Of a stretch of DNA of 7,411 bases, positions 1 to 6,466 are shown in pieces. The notes below the pieces were generated by a model that made no database searches, was not told where the DNA came from, and saw only the letters and a list, made by a program, of their open reading frames with translations. The translations under genes were made by a program, and so were the position numbers. This stretch comes from Thermoplasmatota archaeon. GTDB taxonomy: Archaea > Thermoplasmatota > Thermoplasmata > GCA-020350865 > JAUVCJ01. The DNA lies in assembly GCA_030595765.1 (NCBI GenBank), contig JAUVCJ010000110.1:1-7411 (forward strand), written 5' to 3'. Every line of letters starts with the position of its first letter. Position 1 is the first letter of the stretch.

Positions 1-2
1 GC

Positions 3-107
3 AATGTCACCTTCAGGCTTGAAACGGTCGGGGCAGAGAATGAAGAGGCTCCTGATGCTTCGTTGCCCAATGAGGATGTCATTACATCGAAAAAACCCAA
101 GTACTAA
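3..107 (+). CDS. C-terminal end of an unrecognised protein (partial, 5' end outside window)
   Basis: Reading from base 3 gives an open frame of 34 codons ending in TAA at 105-107. The translated tail begins NVTFRLETVGAENEEAP and ends ITSKKPKY. A hydrophobic beta-strand-like stretch (VTFRLETV) is followed by an acidic, Pro/Ala-containing disordered stretch and a basic end, which looks like the natural C-terminus of a soluble protein. The other two forward frames give either an immediate stop or a very basic, Met/Arg-rich peptide without protein character, so this is the most believable frame. The gene would be convergent with the RND exporter gene, with 44 bases between the two stop codons. 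The fragment is too short to assign a family. A fold that ends in a beta-strand is compatible, but this is only a guess. Confidence 0.55.
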   Translation, partial: NVTFRLETVGAENEEAPDASLPNEDVITSKKPKY

Positions 108-122
108 GCTACGACCTACGAG

Positions 123-136
123 GACAGAATTCTGTC
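123..136. repeat. 14-bp perfect palindrome between convergent genes
   Basis: GACAGAATTCTGTC is exactly self-complementary. It sits near the middle of the 44-base gap between the two converging stop codons (105-107 on plus, 152-154 on minus). As RNA it could form a 5-bp stem with an AATT loop in either direction, but no T-run follows directly. It may be part of a bidirectional transcription end, a protein site, or chance. Confidence 0.5.
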
Positions 137-151
137 AAGGGAAACGAAGCA

Positions 152-2779
152 CTAAGGTTGAGTCGGTTCAGAACTTTCTTCCTTTTTTTTCTCTTTGTTC
201 TCCTGCCTTCTTCCACGCCATACAAGAATTATCGGCAATGCGAATATCGAGAGCAAGAGGCTATAGGTAATTGTGATCGCGGTTATCAGGCCAAACTGGC
301 GAACAACAGGCATTGGCGAGATTATCAGGGACAGGAACGCCGCTATTGTGGTAACTGCTGATATTATCAAAGCTGAGCCAGTATGTAGCACAGTGGAATG
401 TATGGCGTCATCAGCGCTGGCACCCTTGTCTACCTCCTCCTTGAACCTTTCCATGACATGTATCGAGTAATCGATGCCCAGACCAATTGTAAGCGCTGTT
501 ACCATTACTGTCAGGACGTTGAGTGGGACACTTATCACATACATCGTGCCCAGTATCCAGATGGAGGATGTAACCACTGGTATCGTTGGAAGAAGACCAA
601 GAATAGCGTTCCTATAGATAAGAGCGACAACCAATGCTGCCATGATGACTGCCAGAATGGTGGAGTTGATCATGTTCTGCTGCAACGATGCGATAACCTG
701 AATGGTCATGACCATCCCACCGGTCACGGTGGCAGTGGCCCCGGATGGAAAGCCTGCCTTCTGCACATCTTCATTAAGCTCATCATAGACCCTGCTGGTC
801 TGCTCAGCGCCATCAGAGTTCTCATAGACCCTGATGATGGTTGCATCATAATTGCCTCCGTCCCTGTGAAGGACCTTCTTGACCCTATCTCCCATGGTCA
901 GGTTAGAGAACTGGTCCGAAACAGTTGTGTTGTCATAGATGTGGTCAAAATATGCTCTTACATCAGCATCGGTGGTCTCGGCTGTAGGGTGACCCAAGTT
1001 GGATAGGTTGTATTCAATGGCCAGTTCCGGGTATTGGCCTGTTAGCAGGGTGGAGAGATCTGCTATGCTTTCCGAATGGATTTGTGAACCTTCCGAAGTT
1101 TCCACCTTGACCAGGTGTGAATCATCTGCCATTTCGTCCTGAACTGATATCACGGAATTGAAAGCCTCGACAGTGGAAAGGTCCGTTCCTTCCACCAGTA
1201 CATAGGTGACGGTGTAGCTGCCAGCCTCGAAATCTTCCCGCAATGCATCAGCTGTCAGGACCGAATCCCATTCGGGAGGTAGAAAATCCTCGATATTGAA
1301 CTCCGAAGGCACCAAGACCGCGCCATAGAGACCAACAACCGATATTGCCAGTATCAGTACTGCCAGTGGTTTTGCATGATTCCTGACCACATTGGATATG
1401 CCACACGATAGCCTGTAAGTTAGGCTATTCTCTTTCTTTTGAAGTTCTTTCGTATTCGAGAGCGCATGCAAGATGAGGGCCGATTCGTCCGGTACAGGTT
1501 TTTCAGCCTTTCTCTCCCTCATCCCGCCATCAGCGAGATATCGCAGGGATGCATAAAGGGTTATTGTGAGCAGGAACGCATAACTAACCCCGATTGCGCA
1601 AGATATGCCAAAATCCCGGATTGGGATTATTGAGGAAGTAAGGTTGGAAAGGAAAGCTATCACAGTTGTTATGACTGCAAGCAATACAGCTGAGCCTACA
1701 GTGGTTATGGCCACGCTTATAGCCTCACTTACAGACAAACCTTTTGCCCGCTCCTCCTGGTATCTACGGGAGATATGAACTGAATAGTCTATCCCCAGGC
1801 CTATCACAAGCGGTATCACCGCCACCGCCATTGCAGTGAAGTTCAGGCCTATCAGTTGCATGGTCCCAAGTGTCCATACCATGGTGATGATGAGGGTCAG
1901 TATTGGCCATGTGATGTAGGATAACTTTCTGAAGCTAAACGCCAGTATCAATATCATCAGGCCGAAAATGCCACCGATAAGGATCCTGTTCGTCTCTCCC
2001 GAGGCAGAATCCACGTCGTATGCCAGAATGTGCTGGCTGGTATGGCGAACCGTAATTTCATCAAAGCTCATCTCATCCACGGTTTCCCTAACATGGTTGG
2101 ATAGGGCTTTGAGCTCTTTTGCGGTCAGAGTGCCATCCAGTTGAACCACTATGATAGTGCTTAGGGCATGGGTGTGATGGTCAATATCAAAGTCCGAAGA
2201 GAGCAAGAACGTTACTAGAAATTCAAGCTCATCCAGGGTGGAATTGGAAAGGGTGATCTCGCTGGAGGCCGCGCCCAAGAAACCGGACAGGTCCAGTGTG
2301 CCGTTCAGTATCTTCAAAAGGGTTCCAGTCCACCTATTGATGGAACTGTCATCCACGTTGCCCACAGTCCAGTTCTCGTTTATCTCGCCCTTGGAGGTAT
2401 CGATCTTGACAATTACATCCATCAGGTCCACGAAACTGACTGTCATATCGACCCCATCGATCTCCTTGACAGCCTGGGTTATCATATACTGCTCACGCTG
2501 GGCATCGATGGTGAGAACATCTTCCTCTCTGTTATCCTCATGAACCAGAATAAAATGAATTTGAGCATCCTCACCAAAATAATCCGCAGCCCTATCTGCG
2601 GCCAGGTTCATATCGGACTCAGGCTGGAACTTGTCGAAATTGGTCTCGAACTTGATGTTGGTGAGCTGCACCCCAAAGAACCCTGTCATGATAAGAACCA
2701 GTACGATGATGACAAGCGGACGATCCTGAACCCCTCTGGCCACCCCTCCAAGAAGGTTCGAGCTCACTTTAACACCCAT
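152..2779 (-). CDS. RND superfamily exporter, MMPL/HAE-3 type (12 TM)
   Basis: A proton-driven membrane exporter of the RND superfamily, 875 residues, with two similar halves. Each half has one TM helix, a large extracytoplasmic domain and five more TM helices. TM1 is at about 21-41, followed by an outside loop (43-263). TM2-6 lie at about 264-411, with a cytoplasmic linker at 412-468. TM7 is at about 469-490, followed by a second outside loop (491-700). TM8-12 lie at about 703-854, and a Lys/Glu-rich cytoplasmic tail ends the protein. The diagnostic motif GLGIDYS occurs in TM4 (D331-Y332) and TM10 (D770-Y771). Such DY pairs form the proton relay in MmpL-type pumps. FQPESDMNLAAD (51-62) after TM1 and TVTGGMVMT (684-692) before TM8 also fit the family. 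The start is the only ATG after an in-frame TGA upstream. It lies 30 bases behind the surface-protein gene and has no clear Shine-Dalgarno sequence, suggesting translation on a shared mRNA. The stop is TAG. The substrate is unknown: lipids, hydrophobic compounds or drugs are all possible. Confidence 0.93.
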   Translation of the reverse strand: MGVKVSSNLLGGVARGVQDRPLVIIVLVLIMTGFFGVQLTNIKFETNFDKFQPESDMNLAADRAADYFGEDAQIHFILVHEDNREEDVLTIDAQREQYMITQAVKEIDGVDMTVSFVDLMDVIVKIDTSKGEINENWTVGNVDDSSINRWTGTLLKILNGTLDLSGFLGAASSEITLSNSTLDELEFLVTFLLSSDFDIDHHTHALSTIIVVQLDGTLTAKELKALSNHVRETVDEMSFDEITVRHTSQHILAYDVDSASGETNRILIGGIFGLMILILAFSFRKLSYITWPILTLIITMVWTLGTMQLIGLNFTAMAVAVIPLVIGLGIDYSVHISRRYQEERAKGLSVSEAISVAITTVGSAVLLAVITTVIAFLSNLTSSIIPIRDFGISCAIGVSYAFLLTITLYASLRYLADGGMRERKAEKPVPDESALILHALSNTKELQKKENSLTYRLSCGISNVVRNHAKPLAVLILAISVVGLYGAVLVPSEFNIEDFLPPEWDSVLTADALREDFEAGSYTVTYVLVEGTDLSTVEAFNSVISVQDEMADDSHLVKVETSEGSQIHSESIADLSTLLTGQYPELAIEYNLSNLGHPTAETTDADVRAYFDHIYDNTTVSDQFSNLTMGDRVKKVLHRDGGNYDATIIRVYENSDGAEQTSRVYDELNEDVQKAGFPSGATATVTGGMVMTIQVIASLQQNMINSTILAVIMAALVVALIYRNAILGLLPTIPVVTSSIWILGTMYVISVPLNVLTVMVTALTIGLGIDYSIHVMERFKEEVDKGASADDAIHSTVLHTGSALIISAVTTIAAFLSLIISPMPVVRQFGLITAITITYSLLLSIFALPIILVWRGRRQENKEKKKEESSEPTQP
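174..200 (+). terminator. Candidate T-rich transcription terminator for the left-edge plus-strand gene
   Basis: About 70 bases past the plus-strand TAA lies a pyrimidine tract with eight consecutive T (183-190) flanked by TTTCTTCC and TCTCTTTGTTC. Archaeal RNA polymerase ends transcription mainly at such U-rich tracts, with or without a hairpin. The tract lies inside the 3' end of the opposing RND gene, where it reads as the Lys/Glu-rich tail (NKEKKKEE), so lysine codons could also explain it. The terminator call is an inference from position and composition. Confidence 0.35.
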
Positions 2780-2810
2780 CCGTATTACTATTATTCAGAT
2801 TCAATATCCA

Positions 2811-5144
2811 TCACTCTAATTTGTACCGCTCATTGCAGAACGGGCATACAAAAAGCATTGGCTTCTTGGTCACGGTCATGAAAGAACCCTTGCTACAGTT
2901 GGGGCATTTGATCTCGGTGGGCTTGCTCGGGGCGGCCTTCTGCTTCTTACTAGGTTGTCCACCGTCTCCTTCGCCCAGCATCGCGTCTACCTTGCTGTCG
3001 ATGTCTACATTGCCATCAAGCTCAGGTTCATCATCGGTTATCACAATGGCATCACCATCACCCGAGCTGGTCGCTGCTGCCGCCTCGCCTGATGCTATGG
3101 TCACGCCGCCTTTTGACACGACTCCAGAGGTTTTTGGCTTGGGTGTCGCCTTTGTTCGAGCCTCCTCATCCATCTCGTGCTCTATTTCATGAACAAGCTT
3201 TCGGTTCTTCGTCACCATGACCAGAACAAGTACAACTATCAGGACAATGACAAGCAAAGCCACAGGCAAGAGCAATTCCGACATGGCTGGAGGTGGGTCC
3301 CCTCCTTCTGGCTGAACAGCCACGGTCTGGGGAGCCGTAGTGCCATACTTGGATGATACTGTGAGTGAATGATCACCCTCACCAGATGGTGTCCAGTCAA
3401 TCACTTCCGTTCTGGAAGCGCCTGCTGCAACTGCTGGAATGGTCACGGTCTCGACCAGAACATCGTCGTCATAAAGAGTAAATTCGATTGGTTGAGGCAT
3501 TGCCACGTTGCCGTTGTTGGTAACGGTAATGGTAACAACGGCCTCCTCCCCATCTTCAGGAGAGGTCGGGTTCACGTCTATGTCAACCACGATATCAATG
3601 GTACCGACTTCTGAAAGACCCAGTGCTGCTATGAGGTTCCTGTCGTAATCATAGATCTCGATAAGGACTGGCACAGCCACATTCTCGTTGTAGTACTCAA
3701 GTGTGTAAAACCCAGTATCTCCTTCCTCGTGCTTGACAACCATGGTGGTGTAGCTTCCCTTTGGAGTTGAGGTGGAGCTCTGTTCGTAAAGAACCAGGCT
3801 CTTGACTGTGCGGCTATCGGTCGCTGTGGTTGTAGATGGGGGCTGGTTCTCCTCCTTCATGGTGATTTCCTTAACAACATTACCAGATATGGTCCAGGTA
3901 TCCATGACGACCATGGGAAACTCGTTCTCAGGCTCAGGATTGGAGTATATTGATTCACTATCAACTGTGGTGGTTGGTATCAGAGTGGTTCCCTCGGTCA
4001 CTGAATGAGTCTCGTCCTTTAGAATTGCAAGGTCGGTCTGCTTTCTCCAGGAAGTCCTGTCTGTGGTGGTGATGACCTTATCAACTCCAAGGTCTAGCTC
4101 GCCTTCCTGATGTATCTCAAACCTGTATGAATCAAAGGTTCCAGCAGATGTGGTCAGGCTCTCAATGGCTGTAATATCTATTGACATGTCATTGATGGGA
4201 AGTACCGAAATTGCCAGAAGCTGCTGTGTGCCCACGTCCTCGTACTCAAAGTGGTCGCCTACTGCAACCGCCGTGAGGCTATCTAGGCTAGGTCTTGAGC
4301 TTTGGGTGGAGTAACTCTGCTGCACATTGATCTTCATCGAGTCTGTGAAACTGTCCGAACCTGCTTGAGCCCTGATGTTGATGGCGTGCTCCCCATTGGA
4401 TACAGAGGTAGTGTCCCAAAGAAACGACCAGGTACTCCATGAATTCGTGCTTGTAGCACTGGTCCATGCCCCGGAATCTATCTGGTACTCCACGCTTGTC
4501 AGGGGGTTGGTCATGGGTCTGGTTATACCTGAAATGGTAATTGAGCCAAAGACACTCTCATACTCGCTGTGAGAGGTCAAGAGCACCAGCTTATCTGGAG
4601 CCAGGTCCAGGTATCTTCCATCGCTTACTTCCTCTGTAGAGATCGCATTCCATGTAATGGAAGAATGTGTAATTCCTGAAAGTTGTGCGTTCTCCATGAA
4701 CTGGAATGTCACTGTGTTACCGCTCTGCTCGATTTTTATACCCTGGGGTGTGGTTGAAGCTCCACTTCCGAGCTTGGAGCCCTGAGCTGTTATCTGGTTT
4801 GCTGTCCACTGGGCAACGTAATCACCTATGTTAGAGCTTATTAGTATGATATACTGGACATCCGAGTCCGATGGGATGTTGGCACCAACAGTGATTTTAA
4901 AATGAAGTTCATCATCAACTGGGAGTGCATTGCCAGTATCCTCGATTATCTCCAGCTCCTGGATATCGAGGTAATCGTGCCCGGTTCCCTTGACAAGAGC
5001 GCCGCTATTCTTGGCGATCAAAAGATCATCTTGGGAGTCATATTGCACATCGATGCTGTTCTGCGATGCGCTGGTTCCCATTGGGAGCAGAACCGAAAAA
5101 AACAGCACAACAACCATTAATCCTATAACTTGTTTTAAATGCAT
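2811..5144 (-). CDS. Secreted, membrane-anchored Ig/CARDB-type surface protein with cytoplasmic zinc ribbon
   Basis: A 777-residue protein that I do not recognise as a named family. Residues 1-27 form a signal peptide (basic start, hydrophobic core, cut near TSA-SQ). Residues about 28-195 are a beta-rich domain, and 196-275 look Ig-like (SVEYQIDSGAW ... GEHAINIRA). Residues 285-510 form a further beta-rich region containing the TTSAGTFDSYRFEI pattern seen in lipocalin-like/DUF3108-like barrels. Residues 515-612 resemble a CARDB domain (VTNNGNVAMPQPIEFTLYDD, then WTPSGEGDHSLTV). One TM helix (623-645) follows, then a charged, Ala/Ser/Asp-rich linker and a C-terminal zinc ribbon with C747, C750, C767 and C770 (CPNC and CPFC). 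The ribbon should therefore face the cytoplasm. I chose the ATG at 5144 rather than one 87 bases upstream because it gives a proper signal peptide and has GGAGTG eight bases ahead. The RND exporter gene follows after 30 bases, so the two are probably one operon. The role is inferred: an extracytoplasmic binding or adaptor partner of the pump. Confidence 0.88.
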   Translation of the reverse strand: MHLKQVIGLMVVVLFFSVLLPMGTSASQNSIDVQYDSQDDLLIAKNSGALVKGTGHDYLDIQELEIIEDTGNALPVDDELHFKITVGANIPSDSDVQYIILISSNIGDYVAQWTANQITAQGSKLGSGASTTPQGIKIEQSGNTVTFQFMENAQLSGITHSSITWNAISTEEVSDGRYLDLAPDKLVLLTSHSEYESVFGSITISGITRPMTNPLTSVEYQIDSGAWTSATSTNSWSTWSFLWDTTSVSNGEHAINIRAQAGSDSFTDSMKINVQQSYSTQSSRPSLDSLTAVAVGDHFEYEDVGTQQLLAISVLPINDMSIDITAIESLTTSAGTFDSYRFEIHQEGELDLGVDKVITTTDRTSWRKQTDLAILKDETHSVTEGTTLIPTTTVDSESIYSNPEPENEFPMVVMDTWTISGNVVKEITMKEENQPPSTTTATDSRTVKSLVLYEQSSTSTPKGSYTTMVVKHEEGDTGFYTLEYYNENVAVPVLIEIYDYDRNLIAALGLSEVGTIDIVVDIDVNPTSPEDGEEAVVTITVTNNGNVAMPQPIEFTLYDDDVLVETVTIPAVAAGASRTEVIDWTPSGEGDHSLTVSSKYGTTAPQTVAVQPEGGDPPPAMSELLLPVALLVIVLIVVLVLVMVTKNRKLVHEIEHEMDEEARTKATPKPKTSGVVSKGGVTIASGEAAAATSSGDGDAIVITDDEPELDGNVDIDSKVDAMLGEGDGGQPSKKQKAAPSKPTEIKCPNCSKGSFMTVTKKPMLFVCPFCNERYKLE

Positions 5145-5150
5145 TTTGCC

Positions 5151-5156
5151 CACTCC
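5151..5156 (-). promoter_or_regulatory. Shine-Dalgarno site that fixes the start of the surface-protein gene
   Basis: On the minus strand GGAGTG lies eight bases before the ATG at 5144-5142. This spacing is ideal for archaeal ribosome binding. It supports the internal ATG over the longer reading that starts at 5231, whose extra 29 residues are not signal-peptide-like. Confidence 0.7.
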
Positions 5157-5187
5157 AGAAGTTATTTTATGACATTCGTGCCAATTG

Positions 5188-5195
5188 ATATAATA
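5188..5195 (-). promoter_or_regulatory. Candidate TATA box for the surface-protein/RND operon
   Basis: TATTATAT on the minus strand lies 44 bases before the ATG. With the usual archaeal spacing of about 25 bases from TATA to start site, transcription would begin near 5163-5166. That leaves a leader of roughly 20 bases that still contains the ribosome-binding site. Bases on its upstream side (CATAAG) are purine-rich, as a BRE often is, but the match is loose. Confidence 0.45.
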
Positions 5196-5214
5196 CTTAT
5201 GGTAAACGTAAGTA
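5194..5214. repeat. Inverted repeat TACTTA-N9-TAAGTA overlapping the TATA-box edge
   Basis: Six-base arms at 5194-5199 and 5209-5214 are perfectly complementary across a nine-base spacer, giving a 21-bp dyad. It overlaps the upstream edge of the candidate TATA box, where TFB would bind. This size and placement suit a dimeric winged-helix regulator, but no regulator gene is in the window. Confidence 0.45.
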
Positions 5215-5239
5215 CTGGGTAAACTGCACACATTAGATA

Positions 5240-5263
5240 AAATAGAAGGCCTTCACAACCTTC
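5240..5263 (-). terminator. Weak candidate terminator after the UbiA gene
   Basis: On the minus strand, about 30 bases past the UbiA stop, GAAGG is followed by the palindrome GAAGGCCTTC (5245-5254) and then the T-rich TATTTTATC. This allows a 5-bp stem (GAAGG with CCTTC) leading into a short U-rich stretch. It lies upstream of the next promoter and would separate UbiA from the operon, but the stem is small and the T-run short. Confidence 0.3.
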
Positions 5264-5294
5264 AAAAGTTACATGCGCAGGCACGAATGCAATA

Positions 5295-6323
5295 CTATAC
5301 CATCAGATACACCACAAAGAAACCGATGACCAGCATCAGAGTCATGGAATGGGTATGGAACCATGTGGAGTAATGTGGACGCTCACTGGAGTCTGCAAGC
5401 CGTGTTAGGGATTTTCTTAGATACAAGATGCAATACACGCCCCAGACCACCAGAGCTAGAAGCATATAACTTTGGGTCTTGATGAGGCCAAGCCATATGA
5501 ACAGGACGATCAGGGGATACGGCAACAGGAAGGATATCACCACCACTGCAAATGCGCCGCGGACACCAAGTACAACCGGCAGGGTCTTTGCACCGTGTAG
5601 CTTGTCACCAGGCAAGTCATGGAAGTCTTTGGTAGTCGATGCTCCCAGAAGAAAGAAGGTCAGGAGAAGACCAAGGACCCATGGTGTGGGGTCAAAGATA
5701 TTTCCGAACACACTCCAGCCTGCAAGGAATATCAATAATCCATAAGATAACCCGATTACCATGTTGTTCAGCACGAACCTCTTTTTCAAGCGCACTGGCG
5801 GCACTGAGTAGAGCAGGGTCAGCAAGACGATGGCCAGGACCAATAGGCTAAATGCTGTGTTTACGAACATCGACCTGAACAGGCCAAAAAGGTAGAGGAG
5901 CATTGCCAGGGAATATGCATCATCGGTGCTAAGAACACCAGAAGGGATCGGGCGATGTGGTCTGTTTATTGCGTCAATTTCTGCATCATAAACGTCATTG
6001 ATTGCATGGCTTGCTGCAAATACCAGGAGTAGCGAGGAGCCGGCCTCGATAAGCGTGAAGTATCCAGGCCGCAGTGTCAGGAAAGGATAGCTGGAATTGA
6101 TAAAGAACAGCGGAAGGGAGTCGCCTGGCTGGGCGATGGTAAAACCCATGAAAATTGCAACGATTGCCGCTGATGCCGGAAGTATCAGCTTCATTGGCTT
6201 CATCAGTTGTAGCAGGGCATAGATAATGTTGGAGCGGCTGCCGCCGTTGCCAGTGGTAGGCTTCACAACTGGGGCAATATCATCCTGCTTTGGGGCTGGT
6301 GCGGGACTGGCATCAGGGGTCAC
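5295..6323 (-). CDS. UbiA family prenyltransferase, probably digeranylgeranylglyceryl phosphate synthase-like
   Basis: An integral-membrane enzyme of 342 residues that transfers a prenyl chain from its diphosphate to an acceptor. The first Mg-diphosphate motif is NDVYDAEIDAINRPHRPIPSG (N109, D110, D113, D117). The second is KDFHDLPGDKLHGAKTLPV (D233, D236, D240), and YSVPPVRLK (172-180) lies between them. Seven to nine hydrophobic helices span about 44-340. In archaea this family includes digeranylgeranylglyceryl phosphate synthase, which adds the second isoprenoid chain to archaeal lipids. The motifs equally resemble chlorophyll synthase and quinone prenyltransferases, so the acceptor is open. 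The start is GTG at 6323-6321: an in-frame TAG lies at 6350-6348, no other start codon lies between, and a weak GGA sits six bases ahead. Residues 1-30 are a Pro/Asp/Gly-rich extension not typical of the family, so a later start is possible. The stop is TAG. A geranylgeranyl reductase gene is divergent upstream, supporting an isoprenoid lipid role. Confidence 0.9.
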   Translation of the reverse strand: MTPDASPAPAPKQDDIAPVVKPTTGNGGSRSNIIYALLQLMKPMKLILPASAAIVAIFMGFTIAQPGDSLPLFFINSSYPFLTLRPGYFTLIEAGSSLLLVFAASHAINDVYDAEIDAINRPHRPIPSGVLSTDDAYSLAMLLYLFGLFRSMFVNTAFSLLVLAIVLLTLLYSVPPVRLKKRFVLNNMVIGLSYGLLIFLAGWSVFGNIFDPTPWVLGLLLTFFLLGASTTKDFHDLPGDKLHGAKTLPVVLGVRGAFAVVVISFLLPYPLIVLFIWLGLIKTQSYMLLALVVWGVYCILYLRKSLTRLADSSERPHYSTWFHTHSMTLMLVIGFFVVYLMV

Positions 6324-6385
6324 GAATTTTCCGAAGGGGTATGGAGCCTAAAAGGTATCGCTTATCGAAACAGAGTGGTGATCGA

Positions 6386-6409
6386 TCGAGCTTGGGTATT
6401 CGAGCTCGA
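6386..6409. repeat. Palindromic repeat cluster in the UbiA/reductase divergent region
   Basis: TCGAGCT occurs at 6386-6392 and again at 6400-6406, where it continues into the 10-bp palindrome TCGAGCTCGA (6400-6409). The outer arms TCGAGCT and AGCTCGA therefore also form an inverted repeat with a 10-base spacer. It lies midway between the two divergent starts, a natural place for an operator controlling both genes. Confidence 0.45.
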
Positions 6410-6420
6410 CCTGACGACAG

Positions 6421-6430
6421 ATTTAACTAT
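6421..6430 (+). promoter_or_regulatory. TATA-like element for the reductase gene, possibly shared with UbiA
   Basis: ATTTAACTAT lies about 40 bases before the TTG start. Typical spacing would place transcription start near 6450, just ahead of the ribosome-binding site. Read on the minus strand, the same AT-rich block is preceded by GGGAAAAAA, a BRE-like purine run, so it could instead serve UbiA with a leader of roughly 70 bases. The match to consensus is poor in both directions. Confidence 0.3.
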
Positions 6431-6455
6431 GTTTTTTCCCTATCACCAGCCATAC

Positions 6456-6460
6456 GAGGG
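6456..6460 (+). promoter_or_regulatory. Shine-Dalgarno site supporting the TTG start of the reductase
   Basis: GAGGG ends six bases before TTG at 6467-6469. The next in-frame ATG would cut off the FAD-binding motif, so this site decides the start in favour of the non-ATG codon. Confidence 0.6.
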
Positions 6461-6466
6461 CTTTGT

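Larger units (their letters stand above)
5173..5289. repeat. Pair of 10-bp inverted repeats flanking the operon promoter region
   Basis: CATTCGTGCC at 5173-5182 and its exact reverse complement GGCACGAATG at 5280-5289 lie 97 bases apart. The first copy falls between the candidate TATA box and the predicted start site. The second lies a few bases beyond the UbiA stop codon. The copies could be two binding sites for one regulator or the arms of a long-range RNA stem. Confidence 0.45.

Noticed and set aside
4..270. An 88-codon plus-strand frame at the left edge.
   Set aside because: It overlaps the more protein-like partial frame ending at 107 and the 3' end of the RND gene, and its product is a basic Met/Arg/Ser mix without structure.
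398..1006. A 202-codon plus-strand open frame.
   Set aside because: It lies entirely antisense to the second half of the RND exporter and has odd, Cys/His-rich composition with no domain character. It is a shadow frame.
2821..3192. A 123-codon plus-strand frame rich in Ser/Pro/Ala.
   Set aside because: It is the complement of the surface protein's low-complexity linker and zinc ribbon; its composition reflects that linker.
5145..5231. A start 29 residues upstream for the surface protein (ATG at 5231).
   Set aside because: The added residues are Tyr/His-rich, not signal-like, and the segment covers the likely TATA box and ribosome-binding site. The ATG at 5144 has GGAGTG at ideal spacing and gives a clean signal peptide.
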